Assembly: GCF_000721495.1 (NCBI RefSeq)
Contig: NZ_JOHY01000005.1
Location: 1 to 64,000, forward strand
Length of the DNA: 64,000 nucleotides
Reading direction: 5' to 3'
Source: Streptomyces sp. NRRL F-5123
Lineage (GTDB): Bacteria; Actinomycetota; Actinomycetes; Streptomycetales; Streptomycetaceae
Each line of letters begins with the position of its first letter. The stretch's first letter is position 1. This document shows positions 16,662-25,459 of the stretch, piece after piece. The position numbers and the translations under genes are program-made. The notes under the pieces are model-generated. The model saw nothing but the letters and a program-made list of their open reading frames with translations. It was not told the origin of the DNA and did not search any database.

Positions 16662-18020
16662 GTGCCGACACTGAACAAAATAGGGACGGCCCTGAGTCGA
16701 TCTTCCCGACCGTCCCGGCCTTCCCGTTCCCCGATCACCGATCCCGCCCTGCGCCGGCTGCGCATCGCCCTGACCGTCTTCTTCGCGGTCGACGGCTTCC
16801 TCTTCGCGGGCTGGGTCGTCCGCATTCCCGCCATCAAAGCCCAGACCGGCGCCTCCGCGAGCCAGCTCGGGCTGGCCCTGCTCGGCGTGTCGGCGGGCGC
16901 GGTGGCCACCATGGTGCTCACCGGACGGCTCTGCCGCCGCTTCGGCAGCGACCGCGTCACCGTCGGCACCGCGATCATGCTGTCGCTGAGCATCGCCCTG
17001 CCGCCGCAGACCCACTCGGCACTGGCACTCGGCCTGGTCCTGCTGGTGTTCGGCATAGCGTACGGCGGTCTGAACGTCGCCATGAACAGCCTCGCCGTGG
17101 ACCTGGTGACGGCACTGCGCCGCCCGGTCATGTCGTCCTTCCACGCCGCCTACAGCTGCGGCGGGCTCGTCGGCGCCGGCCTGGGCGGGCTGCTGGCGCC
17201 GCACCTGTCGCCGGCCGTCCACCTGGCGCTGCTCACCCCGGTCGGCCTGGTCACCGTGCTGCTCACCGGCCGCGTCCTGCTGGGCACGAGGCTCCAGGCA
17301 CCGCCCGAGCAGATCCCCCCGCCCGCCGCACGTACCCCCGCACCGGCCGCACCAGGCGCACCGGGCGCACCGGGCGCACCGGAAACGACGCCGGGCAACG
17401 GGACCTCCGCACCGGCCGCACCGGAAACGACGCCGGGCAACGGGACCTCCGCGTCCGCCACCGCACGCCACCCGGGCCTGCTCGTCGCGCTCTTCGGCCT
17501 GATCGCGGCCTGCTCGACGTACGGCGAGGGGGCGCTCGCCGAGTGGGGCCCGCTGCACGTCCAGCAGGACCTGCACCGCGGCCCCGGCGTCGCCGCCGCC
17601 GGATACGCCGCGGTGACCCTGGCGATGACGCTCGGCCGGCTGTCCGGGACGGCCCTGCTGCTGCGGCTCGGGCAGACCCGGGTGCTGGTGCTGGGCGCGG
17701 TGCTCGCGGCGGGCGGCATGCTGCTCGCAGCGCTGGCCCCGCTGCTGCCGCTGGTCGTCCTGGGCTTCGCGCTCACCGGGCTCGGGCTCTCCAACACCTT
17801 CCCGACCACGATCGCCCGGGCGGGCGCGCTGACCGGCCCCGGCGGCGTGGCCGCCGCGTCCACCTTCGGCTACGGCGGGCTGCTGCTCGGCCCGCCGACG
17901 ATCGGCTTCCTCACCGACGCGGTGGGGCTCCCTACCGCTCTGACGACGGTGTCGGCCCTCGGCGCCGTCGCGGCGGCGCTGGCGTACTCGGTGCGCAACC
18001 TGGGGCGTACGGCGGCCTGA
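16662..18020 (+). CDS. MFS transporter, sugar-permease-like
   Basis: The 452-residue protein is a 12-helix major facilitator with VVRIPAIKAQTGAS and GLNVAMNSLAVDL motifs of the fucose-permease/YbjJ-like group. The central cytoplasmic loop (about 215-268) is Pro/Gly/Thr-rich and contains an in-frame 14-codon duplication. GTG 16662 lies only 17 bp from the divergent ROK regulator start, so the two promoters overlap. Substrate unknown; a sugar or sugar derivative is likely from the regulator type. Confidence 0.87.
   Translation: MPTLNKIGTALSRSSRPSRPSRSPITDPALRRLRIALTVFFAVDGFLFAGWVVRIPAIKAQTGASASQLGLALLGVSAGAVATMVLTGRLCRRFGSDRVTVGTAIMLSLSIALPPQTHSALALGLVLLVFGIAYGGLNVAMNSLAVDLVTALRRPVMSSFHAAYSCGGLVGAGLGGLLAPHLSPAVHLALLTPVGLVTVLLTGRVLLGTRLQAPPEQIPPPAARTPAPAAPGAPGAPGAPETTPGNGTSAPAAPETTPGNGTSASATARHPGLLVALFGLIAACSTYGEGALAEWGPLHVQQDLHRGPGVAAAGYAAVTLAMTLGRLSGTALLLRLGQTRVLVLGAVLAAGGMLLAALAPLLPLVVLGFALTGLGLSNTFPTTIARAGALTGPGGVAAASTFGYGGLLLGPPTIGFLTDAVGLPTALTTVSALGAVAAALAYSVRNLGRTAA
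17376..17452 (+). repeat. In-frame 42 bp duplication inside the MFS loop
   Basis: A 35 bp sequence encoding APETTPGNGTSA occurs at 17376-17410 and 17418-17452. The 42 bp period preserves frame, so the loop has grown by 14 residues. Confidence 0.8.
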
Positions 18021-18037
18021 CGGGGCCGGGCGCGCGC

Positions 18038-18068
18038 GAGCCCCGCGGGACGGCGTCCTGCGGGGCTC
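18038..18068. terminator. Bidirectional terminator hairpin
   Basis: GAGCCCCGC and GCGGGGCTC form a perfect 9 bp stem that extends further inward. It sits between the convergent MFS and MarR genes. Confidence 0.7.
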
Positions 18069-18109
18069 GTACGCGTACGACGGGGGGCACGGGAAGTGCG
18101 GGAAGGGCC

Positions 18110-18511
18110 TTACGCCTCGGCGTGCTTCGGGAGCATCCGCTCCAGGACGGCACGGTGGCCGGGGCGGGCCTCGGCATGGCGGGAGCGGCCACTGTCGGTG
18201 ATCGCGACGTAGACGCCGCGGCGGTCCTCCGAGCAGATGCCGCGGTCGACCAGCCCTTCCTTCTCCAGCCTCGCCACCAGCCGTGACAGCGCACTCTGGC
18301 TGAGGTGGACGCGATCGGCCAGCTCCTGCACGCGGAAGGTGCAGCCGCCGTCCTCCGGGTCGCCGGCGAGCACGTCGAGAACCTCGAAGTCACTCGCGCA
18401 CAGACCGTACTGGTTCAGCTCACGGTCCAGTTCGCAGGCCGTGCGGGCGTGGATGGCGAGGATCTCCCGCCACTCGCGCTCCAGCGCACGCTCGTCCTTG
18501 TCCACTGCCAT
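18110..18511 (-). CDS. MarR-family transcriptional regulator
   Basis: The 133-residue protein shows the MarR winged helix (VQELADRVHLSQSALSRLVARLEK, wing ICSEDRRGVYVAIT) and flanking dimerisation helices. It is divergent from a drug-type exporter, with two ATGC-N4-GCAT palindromes in between, the standard arrangement for ligand-released autorepression and exporter control. Confidence 0.9.
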   Translation of the reverse strand: MAVDKDERALEREWREILAIHARTACELDRELNQYGLCASDFEVLDVLAGDPEDGGCTFRVQELADRVHLSQSALSRLVARLEKEGLVDRGICSEDRRGVYVAITDSGRSRHAEARPGHRAVLERMLPKHAEA

Positions 18512-18555
18512 GCCCGCAGGGTAGCAGAAAACGGACCCCGATGCACGGTAATTAA

Positions 18556-18582
18556 ATGCGCTTGCATCTCATGCACTTGCAT
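18556..18582. promoter_or_regulatory. Tandem MarR operator palindromes
   Basis: ATGCGCTTGCAT (18556-18567) and ATGCACTTGCAT (18571-18582) are two near-identical imperfect palindromes 15 bp apart, just upstream of the exporter start. Confidence 0.75.
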
Positions 18583-18596
18583 GTAATCTACCGATC

Positions 18597-20174
18597 ATGA
18601 CCTCTCCGTCAGCCACGTCCACCACCGTCCCCCGTGCGCAGGACCGATGGAGCGCCCTCCAATGGGGCACGCTCTTCGTGCTGTGCGCCGCGCTCTTCCT
18701 CGATGCCCTCGACGTCTCGATGGTCGGCGTGGCCCTCCCCTCCATCGGCTCCGAACTCTCGCTGTCGACCACCTCGCTGCAGTGGGTCGTCAGCGGCTAC
18801 ATCCTGGGCTACGGCGGCCTGCTGCTGCTCGGCGGCCGCGCGGCCGACCTGCTCGGCAGGCGCCGGGTCTTCCTGATCGCGCTCGGCGTCTTCGCCGTCG
18901 CCTCGCTGCTCGGCGGCCTCGTCGACTCCGGCTCGCTGCTCATCGCCACCCGCTTCGTCAAGGGCCTGAGCGCCGCCTTCACCGCTCCCGCGGGCCTGTC
19001 GATCATCACCACCACCTTCGCCGAGGGCCCGATCCGCAACCGCGCCCTGACCATCTACTCCAGCTGCGGCGCGACCGGCTTCTCCATGGGCCTGGTCCTC
19101 TCCGGCTTCCTCACCGAGGCCGGCTGGCGCTGGACGATGCTGCTGCCCGCGCCGGTCGCGGTGATCGCGCTGATCGCCGGCCTCAAGCTGATCCCGCGCA
19201 CCCCGCGGGAGAGCACGCAGGGCCGCGGCTACGACCTGCCGGGCGCCGTGACCGGCACCGCCTCGATGCTGCTGCTAGTCTTCACGGTCGTCTCGGCCTC
19301 CAGCGCCGGCTGGGCGTCGGCCCGCACGCTGGGCTCCTTCGCCGCCGTCGCGGTGCTGCTCGCGGCCTTCACCGTCATCGAGAACCGCTCCTCGTCGCCG
19401 CTGATCCGGCTCGGTGTGCTCCGCTCGTCCACGCAGGTGCGGGCCAACCTGGGGGCCGCGACCTTCTTCGGCTCGTACGTCGGCTTCCAGTTCCTGGTCA
19501 CGCAGTACCTGCAGAACGTGCTCGGCTACAGCGCCATGCAGACCGCGCTGGCCTTCCTGCCCGCCGGCGCGCTGGTGGCGATCCTCTCCACCCGGATGGG
19601 CCCGGTCGTCGACCGGTTCGGCACCCCGCGGGTGACCGCGTTCGGCTTCCTGGCCCTCGTCATCGGCTACGTCCTCTTCCTGCGCATCGACCTGCACCCG
19701 AGCTACGCCGGCGTCATCCTGCCGTCGATGCTGCTGCTCGGCGGGGCCTTCGCCACGGCCTTCCCGGCGCTCAACATCCAGGCCACCAACGGCGTCAAGG
19801 ACCATGAGCAGGGCATGGTCTCCGGCCTGCTCAACACGTCCTTCCAGGTCGGCGGCGCGATCTTCCTCGCGGTGGTGACGGCGGTGGTCACCGCCAACAC
19901 CGACACCTCCGGCGGCGCGGCCGGCAGCAAGCAGGCGGTGCTGGACAGCTACCGCCCCGCGCTGTGGGTCGTCACCGTCATCGGCCTCGTCGGCCTGCTT
20001 CTCACCCTGACCGGCCTGCGCAGGCGGCGCCCGACGTACGGCATCCTCGTCGCCTCCTCCGAGGGCGACGAGCGGGCACGGCAGGCCGCAGCGGAGCGGG
20101 AGGCCGCCGAGAACGGCGCGGTGGCGTCCGCGGGAGCGTCCCGCACCGACGGTGACGGCTCTGCCCGCGCCTGA
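18597..20174 (+). CDS. DHA2-type multidrug exporter (MFS)
   Basis: The 525-residue protein is a 14-helix DHA2 major facilitator: N-terminal LDALDVSMVGVALPSIGSEL, motif A GGRAADLLGRRR and motif C region GFSMGLVLSGFLTEAGWRW. It should expel a hydrophobic compound using the proton gradient, under control of the divergent MarR. The 60-residue C-terminal tail is charged and cytoplasmic. Confidence 0.92.
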   Translation: MTSPSATSTTVPRAQDRWSALQWGTLFVLCAALFLDALDVSMVGVALPSIGSELSLSTTSLQWVVSGYILGYGGLLLLGGRAADLLGRRRVFLIALGVFAVASLLGGLVDSGSLLIATRFVKGLSAAFTAPAGLSIITTTFAEGPIRNRALTIYSSCGATGFSMGLVLSGFLTEAGWRWTMLLPAPVAVIALIAGLKLIPRTPRESTQGRGYDLPGAVTGTASMLLLVFTVVSASSAGWASARTLGSFAAVAVLLAAFTVIENRSSSPLIRLGVLRSSTQVRANLGAATFFGSYVGFQFLVTQYLQNVLGYSAMQTALAFLPAGALVAILSTRMGPVVDRFGTPRVTAFGFLALVIGYVLFLRIDLHPSYAGVILPSMLLLGGAFATAFPALNIQATNGVKDHEQGMVSGLLNTSFQVGGAIFLAVVTAVVTANTDTSGGAAGSKQAVLDSYRPALWVVTVIGLVGLLLTLTGLRRRRPTYGILVASSEGDERARQAAAEREAAENGAVASAGASRTDGDGSARA

Positions 20175-20179
20175 ACTCG

Positions 20180-20240
20180 GCGTGCCCGCGGTACGGGGGC
20201 GGGCACGCGACCGGCCCCGCGCGCTACGGCGCGCGGGGCC
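20180..20240. terminator. Pair of strong terminator hairpins
   Basis: Two GC-rich hairpins follow the exporter: 20180-20208 (stem GCGTGCCCGC) and 20213-20240 (stem GGCCCCGCGC). They separate it from the convergent response regulator gene. Confidence 0.75.
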
Positions 20241-20387
20241 GCCGGCGTCCGGGGGTTCCGAGCGCGTTCGGCTTGCGGGCTCCGCAGCAGCGAGGGCGCC
20301 GCGCCTCGCCGCCGCGGCGCGGGGATGATGCGCGGGCCGGGCTCGTGAGGCGGAATCGTGACAGCGGGCTCGCGAGGCCGGACGGCC

Positions 20388-21053
20388 TCAGCCGAGCCAG
20401 CCGGGGCGGACCAGGCCCGATTCGTAGGCCAGGACGACCAGTTGGGCGCGGTCGCGGGCGCCGAGCTTGACCATGGCCCGGCTGACGTGCGTCTTCGCCG
20501 TGAGCGGGCTGACGACCAGGCGGCGCGCGATCTCCTCGTTGGACAGGCCCATGCCGACCAGCGCCATGACCTCGCGCTCGCGGTCGGTGAGCTCGTCGAG
20601 CGCGCCCGCGGCCGCGGGCTCCTTCGACCGGGCGGCGAACTCCGCGATCAGGCGCCGCGTCACACCGGGCGAGAGCAGCGCGTCGCCGGCCACCACCGCG
20701 CGGACCGCGCGCAGCAGCTCCGCGGGCTCGGTGTCCTTGACCAGGAAGCCCGAGGCGCCCGAGCGGATCGCCTCGAAGACGTACTCGTCCAGCTCGAAGG
20801 TGGTCAGGACGACGACCTTCACGTCCGCCAGCGCCGCGTCGCCGGTGATGTCGCGGGTCGCCGCGAGCCCGTCCGTCAGCGGCATGCGGATGTCCATCAG
20901 GACGGCGTCGGGCCGCGTCCCGCGCACGACGCGCAGTGCCTCCCGACCGTCCGCGGCCTCGCCCACCACCTCGATGTCGGCCTGGGCGTCGAGCAGCGCC
21001 CGGAAACCCGCCCGCACCAGCACCTGGTCGTCGGCCAGCACAACGCGGATCAT
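20388..21053 (-). CDS. NarL/FixJ-family response regulator
   Basis: The 221-residue protein has a receiver domain with acidic pocket D8/D9, phosphoacceptor D54 in VLMDIRMP and K105 in GFLVKDTEP, followed by a LuxR-type helix-turn-helix (LTDREREVMALVGMGLSNEEIARRL). It overlaps the kinase gene by ATGA at 21050-21053, so the pair is translationally coupled. Confidence 0.94.
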   Translation of the reverse strand: MIRVVLADDQVLVRAGFRALLDAQADIEVVGEAADGREALRVVRGTRPDAVLMDIRMPLTDGLAATRDITGDAALADVKVVVLTTFELDEYVFEAIRSGASGFLVKDTEPAELLRAVRAVVAGDALLSPGVTRRLIAEFAARSKEPAAAGALDELTDREREVMALVGMGLSNEEIARRLVVSPLTAKTHVSRAMVKLGARDRAQLVVLAYESGLVRPGWLG

Positions 21054-22345
21054 GAACGCTCCTCGGCAGCCGGTCCGGCCGCATGGTCGGGGGTGTCCTC
21101 GGCAGGGGCGCCAGGGCCGGCAGGGTCCGCGGCCGCGGTCCGGCCGCCGAGCGGGAGGCGGGCGCGGACGCGGTAGCCGCCGTCGGGGCGCGGGCCCGTC
21201 TCGACCGTGCCGCCCAGCGCCGCGGCCCGCTCGCGCATGCCGACCAGGCCGTTGCCGCCGCCGGTCTCGCCGCCCGCCGAGGCGGGGCCGTCGTCGTCCA
21301 CCTGGACCTGGAGCAGGCCGGGCCGGTAGGCGAGGTGGACCCGGGCGGTGCGCGAACCGGAGTGCCGCACCACGTTGGTCAGCGCCTCCTGGACGATACG
21401 GAAGGCGGCGAGGTCGGCGCCGGGCGGCAGCGCGACCCGCTCGCCGTCGACGGTCACTTCGGCGCGCAGCCCGGCGGCGGTGGCCTGCTCGACCAGCTCG
21501 GGCAGCCGGTCCAGCCCGGGGACGGGGGCGCGCGGCGCCTCGCTGCCCGGGGTGCGCAGCGCACTGAGCACCTGGCGCACCTCCCCCAGGGCCTCCTTGC
21601 TCGCCGCCTTGATGGTGGTCAGCGCGGTGCGCGCCTGCTCGGGCCGCTCGTCCATGAGCGCCAGGGCGACACCGGCCTGGACGTTGATCAGCGAGATGCT
21701 GTGCGCCAGCACGTCGTGCAGCTCCTGCGCGATACGCAGCCGCTCCTCGTCCGCCCGGCGCTGCTCGGCCGCGGCCCGCTCCCGCCGCTCGCGGGCGATC
21801 CGCTCGCGCCGCACCCGGAAGAGCTCGGCCGCGGCCAGCACCGCCGCCAGCCAGGCGGCGACACCCGAGACCTCCGTCCACGACGCCTGGGAGTCGCCGG
21901 AGGGCGGCAGCCAGCGGTAGAGCCACAGCACGACGAGGGCGTGGGCGGCGAAGGCACTGCCGGCCACGACGAGCACGCCTTTGCGGTGCCCGGCGGCCAC
22001 CGCGCTGAAGAAGGCCACGACGAGGCTCGCGAAGACCGGCCCGTACGGGTAGCCGAGCACGACGTAGAGCAGCGTGACCACGGCGACGCCCGCGGCGACG
22101 GGGACGGGCGCGCGGCGGCGCAGCAGGAGCAGGGCGGGGCCCGCCAGCAGCAGCAGGTAGCCGAGCCGGTCGAGGTCGACGCGTACGGACTGGTGCCGCC
22201 CGGCCGCGCTGGAACCGGTGATCTGGAGGAACGCCAGCAGTACGACCGGGACCCACAGCGAGAGCACGCCGCGGCGGCGCGACTCCCCCGCGGGCGCGGG
22301 CCCGTGCCCGCCGTGCGGCGGCCCCGGGTGCACCTCGTACGTCAT
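21050..22345 (-). CDS. NarL-type sensor histidine kinase
   Basis: The 431-residue protein has four or five membrane helices in its first 180 residues, a HisKA_3 domain with the phosphoacceptor histidine in LRIAQELHDVLAHS near residue 210, and a C-terminal HATPase with GNGLVGMRERAAALGG. There is no large extracytoplasmic domain, so it probably senses a membrane or intracellular signal. Its partner is the downstream response regulator. Confidence 0.93.
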   Translation of the reverse strand: MTYEVHPGPPHGGHGPAPAGESRRRGVLSLWVPVVLLAFLQITGSSAAGRHQSVRVDLDRLGYLLLLAGPALLLLRRRAPVPVAAGVAVVTLLYVVLGYPYGPVFASLVVAFFSAVAAGHRKGVLVVAGSAFAAHALVVLWLYRWLPPSGDSQASWTEVSGVAAWLAAVLAAAELFRVRRERIARERRERAAAEQRRADEERLRIAQELHDVLAHSISLINVQAGVALALMDERPEQARTALTTIKAASKEALGEVRQVLSALRTPGSEAPRAPVPGLDRLPELVEQATAAGLRAEVTVDGERVALPPGADLAAFRIVQEALTNVVRHSGSRTARVHLAYRPGLLQVQVDDDGPASAGGETGGGNGLVGMRERAAALGGTVETGPRPDGGYRVRARLPLGGRTAAADPAGPGAPAEDTPDHAAGPAAEERS

Positions 22346-22403
22346 GCGTCCACGCTAGACCGCTGGGGCCGGGGGCGGCGTCCGCTGCGCGAGGGCGGTG
22401 CGG

Positions 22404-23258
22404 CTACTCCGTGGGGAGTACGCCGCGGGCCGCCTCGGCGCCGGCCGGCTCGCCGGAGGGGGCTGCGGCTGCGGCGTCGTCCCTCCCGCTGCCGGCCTGG
22501 TCGCCGGGCGCCAGCCCGACCTGTGCGGCGAGCGCGGCGGCGGCCTGCTCGAAGAACGGGCCGCGCGCCTCGACCACCCGGTTGAACTGCCCGAACAGCT
22601 CGAAACTGACGATCCCGAAGAGCTGTGCCCAGACGGCGACCAGCGCGGCGACCACACGTATCGGCAGCTCGGGCGCGAGCTCGGCGGCGAGCCGGACGGC
22701 GTCGGCACGCACCGGCTCGGCGAGCGGGCGGCCGGCGGACTCGCCGAGCAGTCCGGCGGCATGCGCGTCGCGCACGACCGAGACGAGGGCGAGCGGCACC
22801 CGGGACGCGGGGCCCACGGTGGTCTGCGGCGCGGCGTAGCCGGGCACCGGCGAGCCGTAGATCAGGGCGTACTCCTGCGGATGCGCGACCGCCCACTCCC
22901 GGACCGCGCCGCAGACCGCCTGCCAGCGGTCGACCGGTGCGGCGGTGGCCGGTGCCTTCACCCCGGCCACCGCCGCTGCGGCGGCGCGGTCGCGGGCGTC
23001 CGCGTCGACCCCGGCGAGCGCCCGCTCCGCCGCCTCGCCGACGGCGTCGTACGCGTCGATGATGAGAGCGGTGAGCAGGTCGTCCCGGGAGGGGAAGTAG
23101 CGGTAGAGGGCGGAGGACGCCATCCCCAGCTCCCGCGCGACGGCACGCAGCGAGAGCCCGGCCGACCCGTGGGCGGCGAGCTGTCGGCTCGCCTCCTCCT
23201 TGATCGCCTCGGTGATCTCGGCCCTGGCCCTTTCCCTGGCTCCCTTGATGGCACTCAT
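22404..23258 (-). CDS. TetR-family regulator
   Basis: The 284-residue protein has an N-terminal TetR helix-turn-helix (LSLRAVARELGMASSALYRYF, about 31-51) and a long TetR_C ligand domain with an Ala/Gly-rich tail. ATG 23258 follows CTGGGGA; the upstream frame extension is not family-like. It is divergent from the Ddn-like gene, and an 11 bp inverted repeat lies between them. Confidence 0.9.
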   Translation of the reverse strand: MSAIKGARERARAEITEAIKEEASRQLAAHGSAGLSLRAVARELGMASSALYRYFPSRDDLLTALIIDAYDAVGEAAERALAGVDADARDRAAAAAVAGVKAPATAAPVDRWQAVCGAVREWAVAHPQEYALIYGSPVPGYAAPQTTVGPASRVPLALVSVVRDAHAAGLLGESAGRPLAEPVRADAVRLAAELAPELPIRVVAALVAVWAQLFGIVSFELFGQFNRVVEARGPFFEQAAAALAAQVGLAPGDQAGSGRDDAAAAAPSGEPAGAEAARGVLPTE

Positions 23259-23320
23259 GGTCCCCAGTGTGCCATCGGAGAAGAGCATTGGCCAAGAACG
23301 AGATCGGGGAGATAAAAAGA

Positions 23321-23384
23321 GAGCGGTGCTCTTGCTTTCGGGGCCCACACAGGAGCACACTGTTCTCAAGCGAGAGCACCGCTC
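23321..23384. promoter_or_regulatory. Inverted repeat between TetR and Ddn-like genes
   Basis: GAGCGGTGCTC (23321-23331) is exactly reverse-complementary to GAGCACCGCTC (23374-23384). Both arms lie in the divergent promoter region and include AAGC-type flanks, so they may be paired TetR half-operators. Confidence 0.55.
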
Positions 23385-23434
23385 ACGGAATGAGAGCGGA
23401 AGACAGGAACGACAGGAAAGAAGGAGAGGCCGTC

Positions 23435-23926
23435 ATGTCCGAGCAGGTCCTGCACGTCCGGAAGCCCGGTTGGATCACTGTGAACGTCCTCAACCGCGCG
23501 GTCGCCTTCCTGACCCGCCGCGGGCTCAGCGTCTGGGGCTCCCGGGTCCTGGCCGTCAGGGGCCGCAAGAGCGGCGAGTGGCGGACGACGCCGGTCAATC
23601 TGCTGGCGCTGGAGGGGAAGCGGTATCTGGTCGCCCCGCGGGGGCACGTGCAGTGGACGCACAACATGCGGGCGGCGGGCGGCGGTGAGCTCCGCCTGGG
23701 CAAGAAGGCGGAGGCGTTCACGGCGGTGGAGGTCGGCGACGACGAGAAGGTGCCGGTGCTGCGCGCCTACCTGAAGCGCTGGAAGGCGGAGGTCGGGGTC
23801 TTCTTCGACGGTGTCGGCCCGGATTCGTCGGACGAGCAGCTGCGCGCGATAGCCCCCAGGCACCCGGTGTTCCGCATCACCGAGCCGGGCGGGCGTTCGG
23901 ACGCGGGTGCGGATTCCGGCGCGTGA
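23435..23926 (+). CDS. Ddn-like deazaflavin (F420)-dependent nitroreductase family protein
   Basis: The 163-residue protein has the split-barrel fold of the Ddn/F420-dependent quinone reductase group, with LAVRGRKSGEWRTTPVNLL and RYLVAPRGHVQW motifs characteristic of cofactor binding. Such enzymes reduce quinones, unsaturated ketones or nitro compounds with F420H2. ATG 23435 follows AAGGAGAG. Likely controlled by the divergent TetR protein. Confidence 0.87.
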   Translation: MSEQVLHVRKPGWITVNVLNRAVAFLTRRGLSVWGSRVLAVRGRKSGEWRTTPVNLLALEGKRYLVAPRGHVQWTHNMRAAGGGELRLGKKAEAFTAVEVGDDEKVPVLRAYLKRWKAEVGVFFDGVGPDSSDEQLRAIAPRHPVFRITEPGGRSDAGADSGA

Positions 23927-24044
23927 GCGGGCGGGTGTGCGCAAGCACCCGAATGCGCGGAGGCGCACGGAAAGGGTCCGGCAGGGCGGCCCGCGTCGGC
24001 GTCCGGGCGGCCGCCGCCGGGGAACGGCCGCCCGTGGCCGGCGG

Positions 24045-25340
24045 TCAGGCGCGGCTGAAACTGTCCAGCGCGCGCCGGGCGACGGGGTGGGTGCGGACGA
24101 TTTCGGCGAGCGACCTCTTGCCGCTGGTGATGCCGGCGAACGCCCGCCAGGCCGGCGGGAAGGTGGTCAGCGCCGTGTGGAAGAGCCCCGGCCGCTGCTC
24201 GAAGACGCCGAGCAGCCGGCGCCCGACTCCCATCTCGACGCCGAGGCCCGCCTTGACGGCGAAGGCGTAGTTGAGCGCCTGCCGCCGGGCGTCCACCGCG
24301 TCGTGCGCCTCGGCGATGCGTACGGCCCACTCCCCCGCGAGCCGGCCGGAGCGCAGCGCGTAGGAGATGCCCTCGCGCGTCCAGGGTTCGAGCAGCCCGG
24401 CCGCGTCACCGCAGACCAGCACCCGGCCGCGGGAGAGCGGCGAGTCGTCGGCGCGGCAGCGGGTGAGGTGCCCGGTGGAGACGCTGGGCTCGAATCCGGC
24501 GAGCCCGAGCCGGGCGACGAAGTCGTCCAGGTAGCGCTTGGTGGCGCCACCGTCGCCGCGGGCCGAGATCACGCCGACGGTGAGGGAGTCACCCTTGGGG
24601 AAGACCCAGCCGTAACTGCCCGGCAGCGGGCCCCAGTCGATCAGCACCCGGCCGGCCCAGTCCTCCGCCACGGACGGCGGGACAGGGATCTCCGCCTCCA
24701 GACCGAGGTCGACCTGGTCGAGCTTGACCCCGACGTGTGCCCCTATCCGGCTGGCGCTGCCGTCGGCGCCGATGACCGCGCGGGCGTAAACGATCTCCTC
24801 GTCGCGCTTGCCGGCGGCGCCGCCGCTGCCGCTCGCGCTCACGACGACCGCGACCGTGCGCCGGTCCGGCACCCCGGGGCCGTGCTGCTCGACCCGGGAG
24901 ACGGTCACACCGGTGCGCACCACGGCGCCCGCCTCGCGGGCCGCGTCGACGAGCGCGGCGTCGAACTCCGGGCGGTTGACGAGGCCGAAGAGCATCTGCC
25001 GAGAGCGCTTGGTCCTGGTCCGGCGGCCGTTGAGGCTGAAGGTGACCGCGTGCACCCGCTCGCGCAGCGGGAGGTCGAAGCCGGGCGGCAGCGCGTCCCG
25101 CGAGGGGCCGATGAGGCCGCCGCCGCAGGTCTTGTACCTGGGGAGTTCTGCCTTCTCCAGCAGCAGGACGCGCCGCCCGGTGACCGCCGCCGCGTGCGCG
25201 GCCGACGCTCCGGCGGGGCCCGCGCCGATCACCACGACGTCCCAGACCCCCGGCGTCTCCCCGTCCTGCGCTTCGCTGCCCTGCGCCGCCTGCTCACCGC
25301 TCACGTCTGATCCGCTCCCGCTCGGCCCGTCCGTCGTCAC
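24045..25340 (-). CDS. Geranylgeranyl-reductase-family FAD oxidoreductase
   Basis: The 431-residue protein has an FAD-binding Rossmann motif VVIGAGPAGASAA near residue 35, the PRYKTCGGG motif and VCGDAAGLLEPWTREG, all characteristic of geranylgeranyl reductases. It probably saturates an isoprenoid chain, for example on menaquinone or a polyprenyl lipid. The first 30 residues are a disordered Ser/Gly/Glu tail. Starts at GTG 25340. Confidence 0.9.
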   Translation of the reverse strand: MTTDGPSGSGSDVSGEQAAQGSEAQDGETPGVWDVVVIGAGPAGASAAHAAAVTGRRVLLLEKAELPRYKTCGGGLIGPSRDALPPGFDLPLRERVHAVTFSLNGRRTRTKRSRQMLFGLVNRPEFDAALVDAAREAGAVVRTGVTVSRVEQHGPGVPDRRTVAVVVSASGSGGAAGKRDEEIVYARAVIGADGSASRIGAHVGVKLDQVDLGLEAEIPVPPSVAEDWAGRVLIDWGPLPGSYGWVFPKGDSLTVGVISARGDGGATKRYLDDFVARLGLAGFEPSVSTGHLTRCRADDSPLSRGRVLVCGDAAGLLEPWTREGISYALRSGRLAGEWAVRIAEAHDAVDARRQALNYAFAVKAGLGVEMGVGRRLLGVFEQRPGLFHTALTTFPPAWRAFAGITSGKRSLAEIVRTHPVARRALDSFSRA

Positions 25341-25459
25341 CCCTGCTCAGGGCATCCTATTGCTCCCGCCGGACCATACTTGCTGTGGCACCATCGGCAG
25401 CGACCGTTGCGTGCACCCACCGAGCGCCGCGACCCGCCGATTCCTACGAGGAGCAGCCC

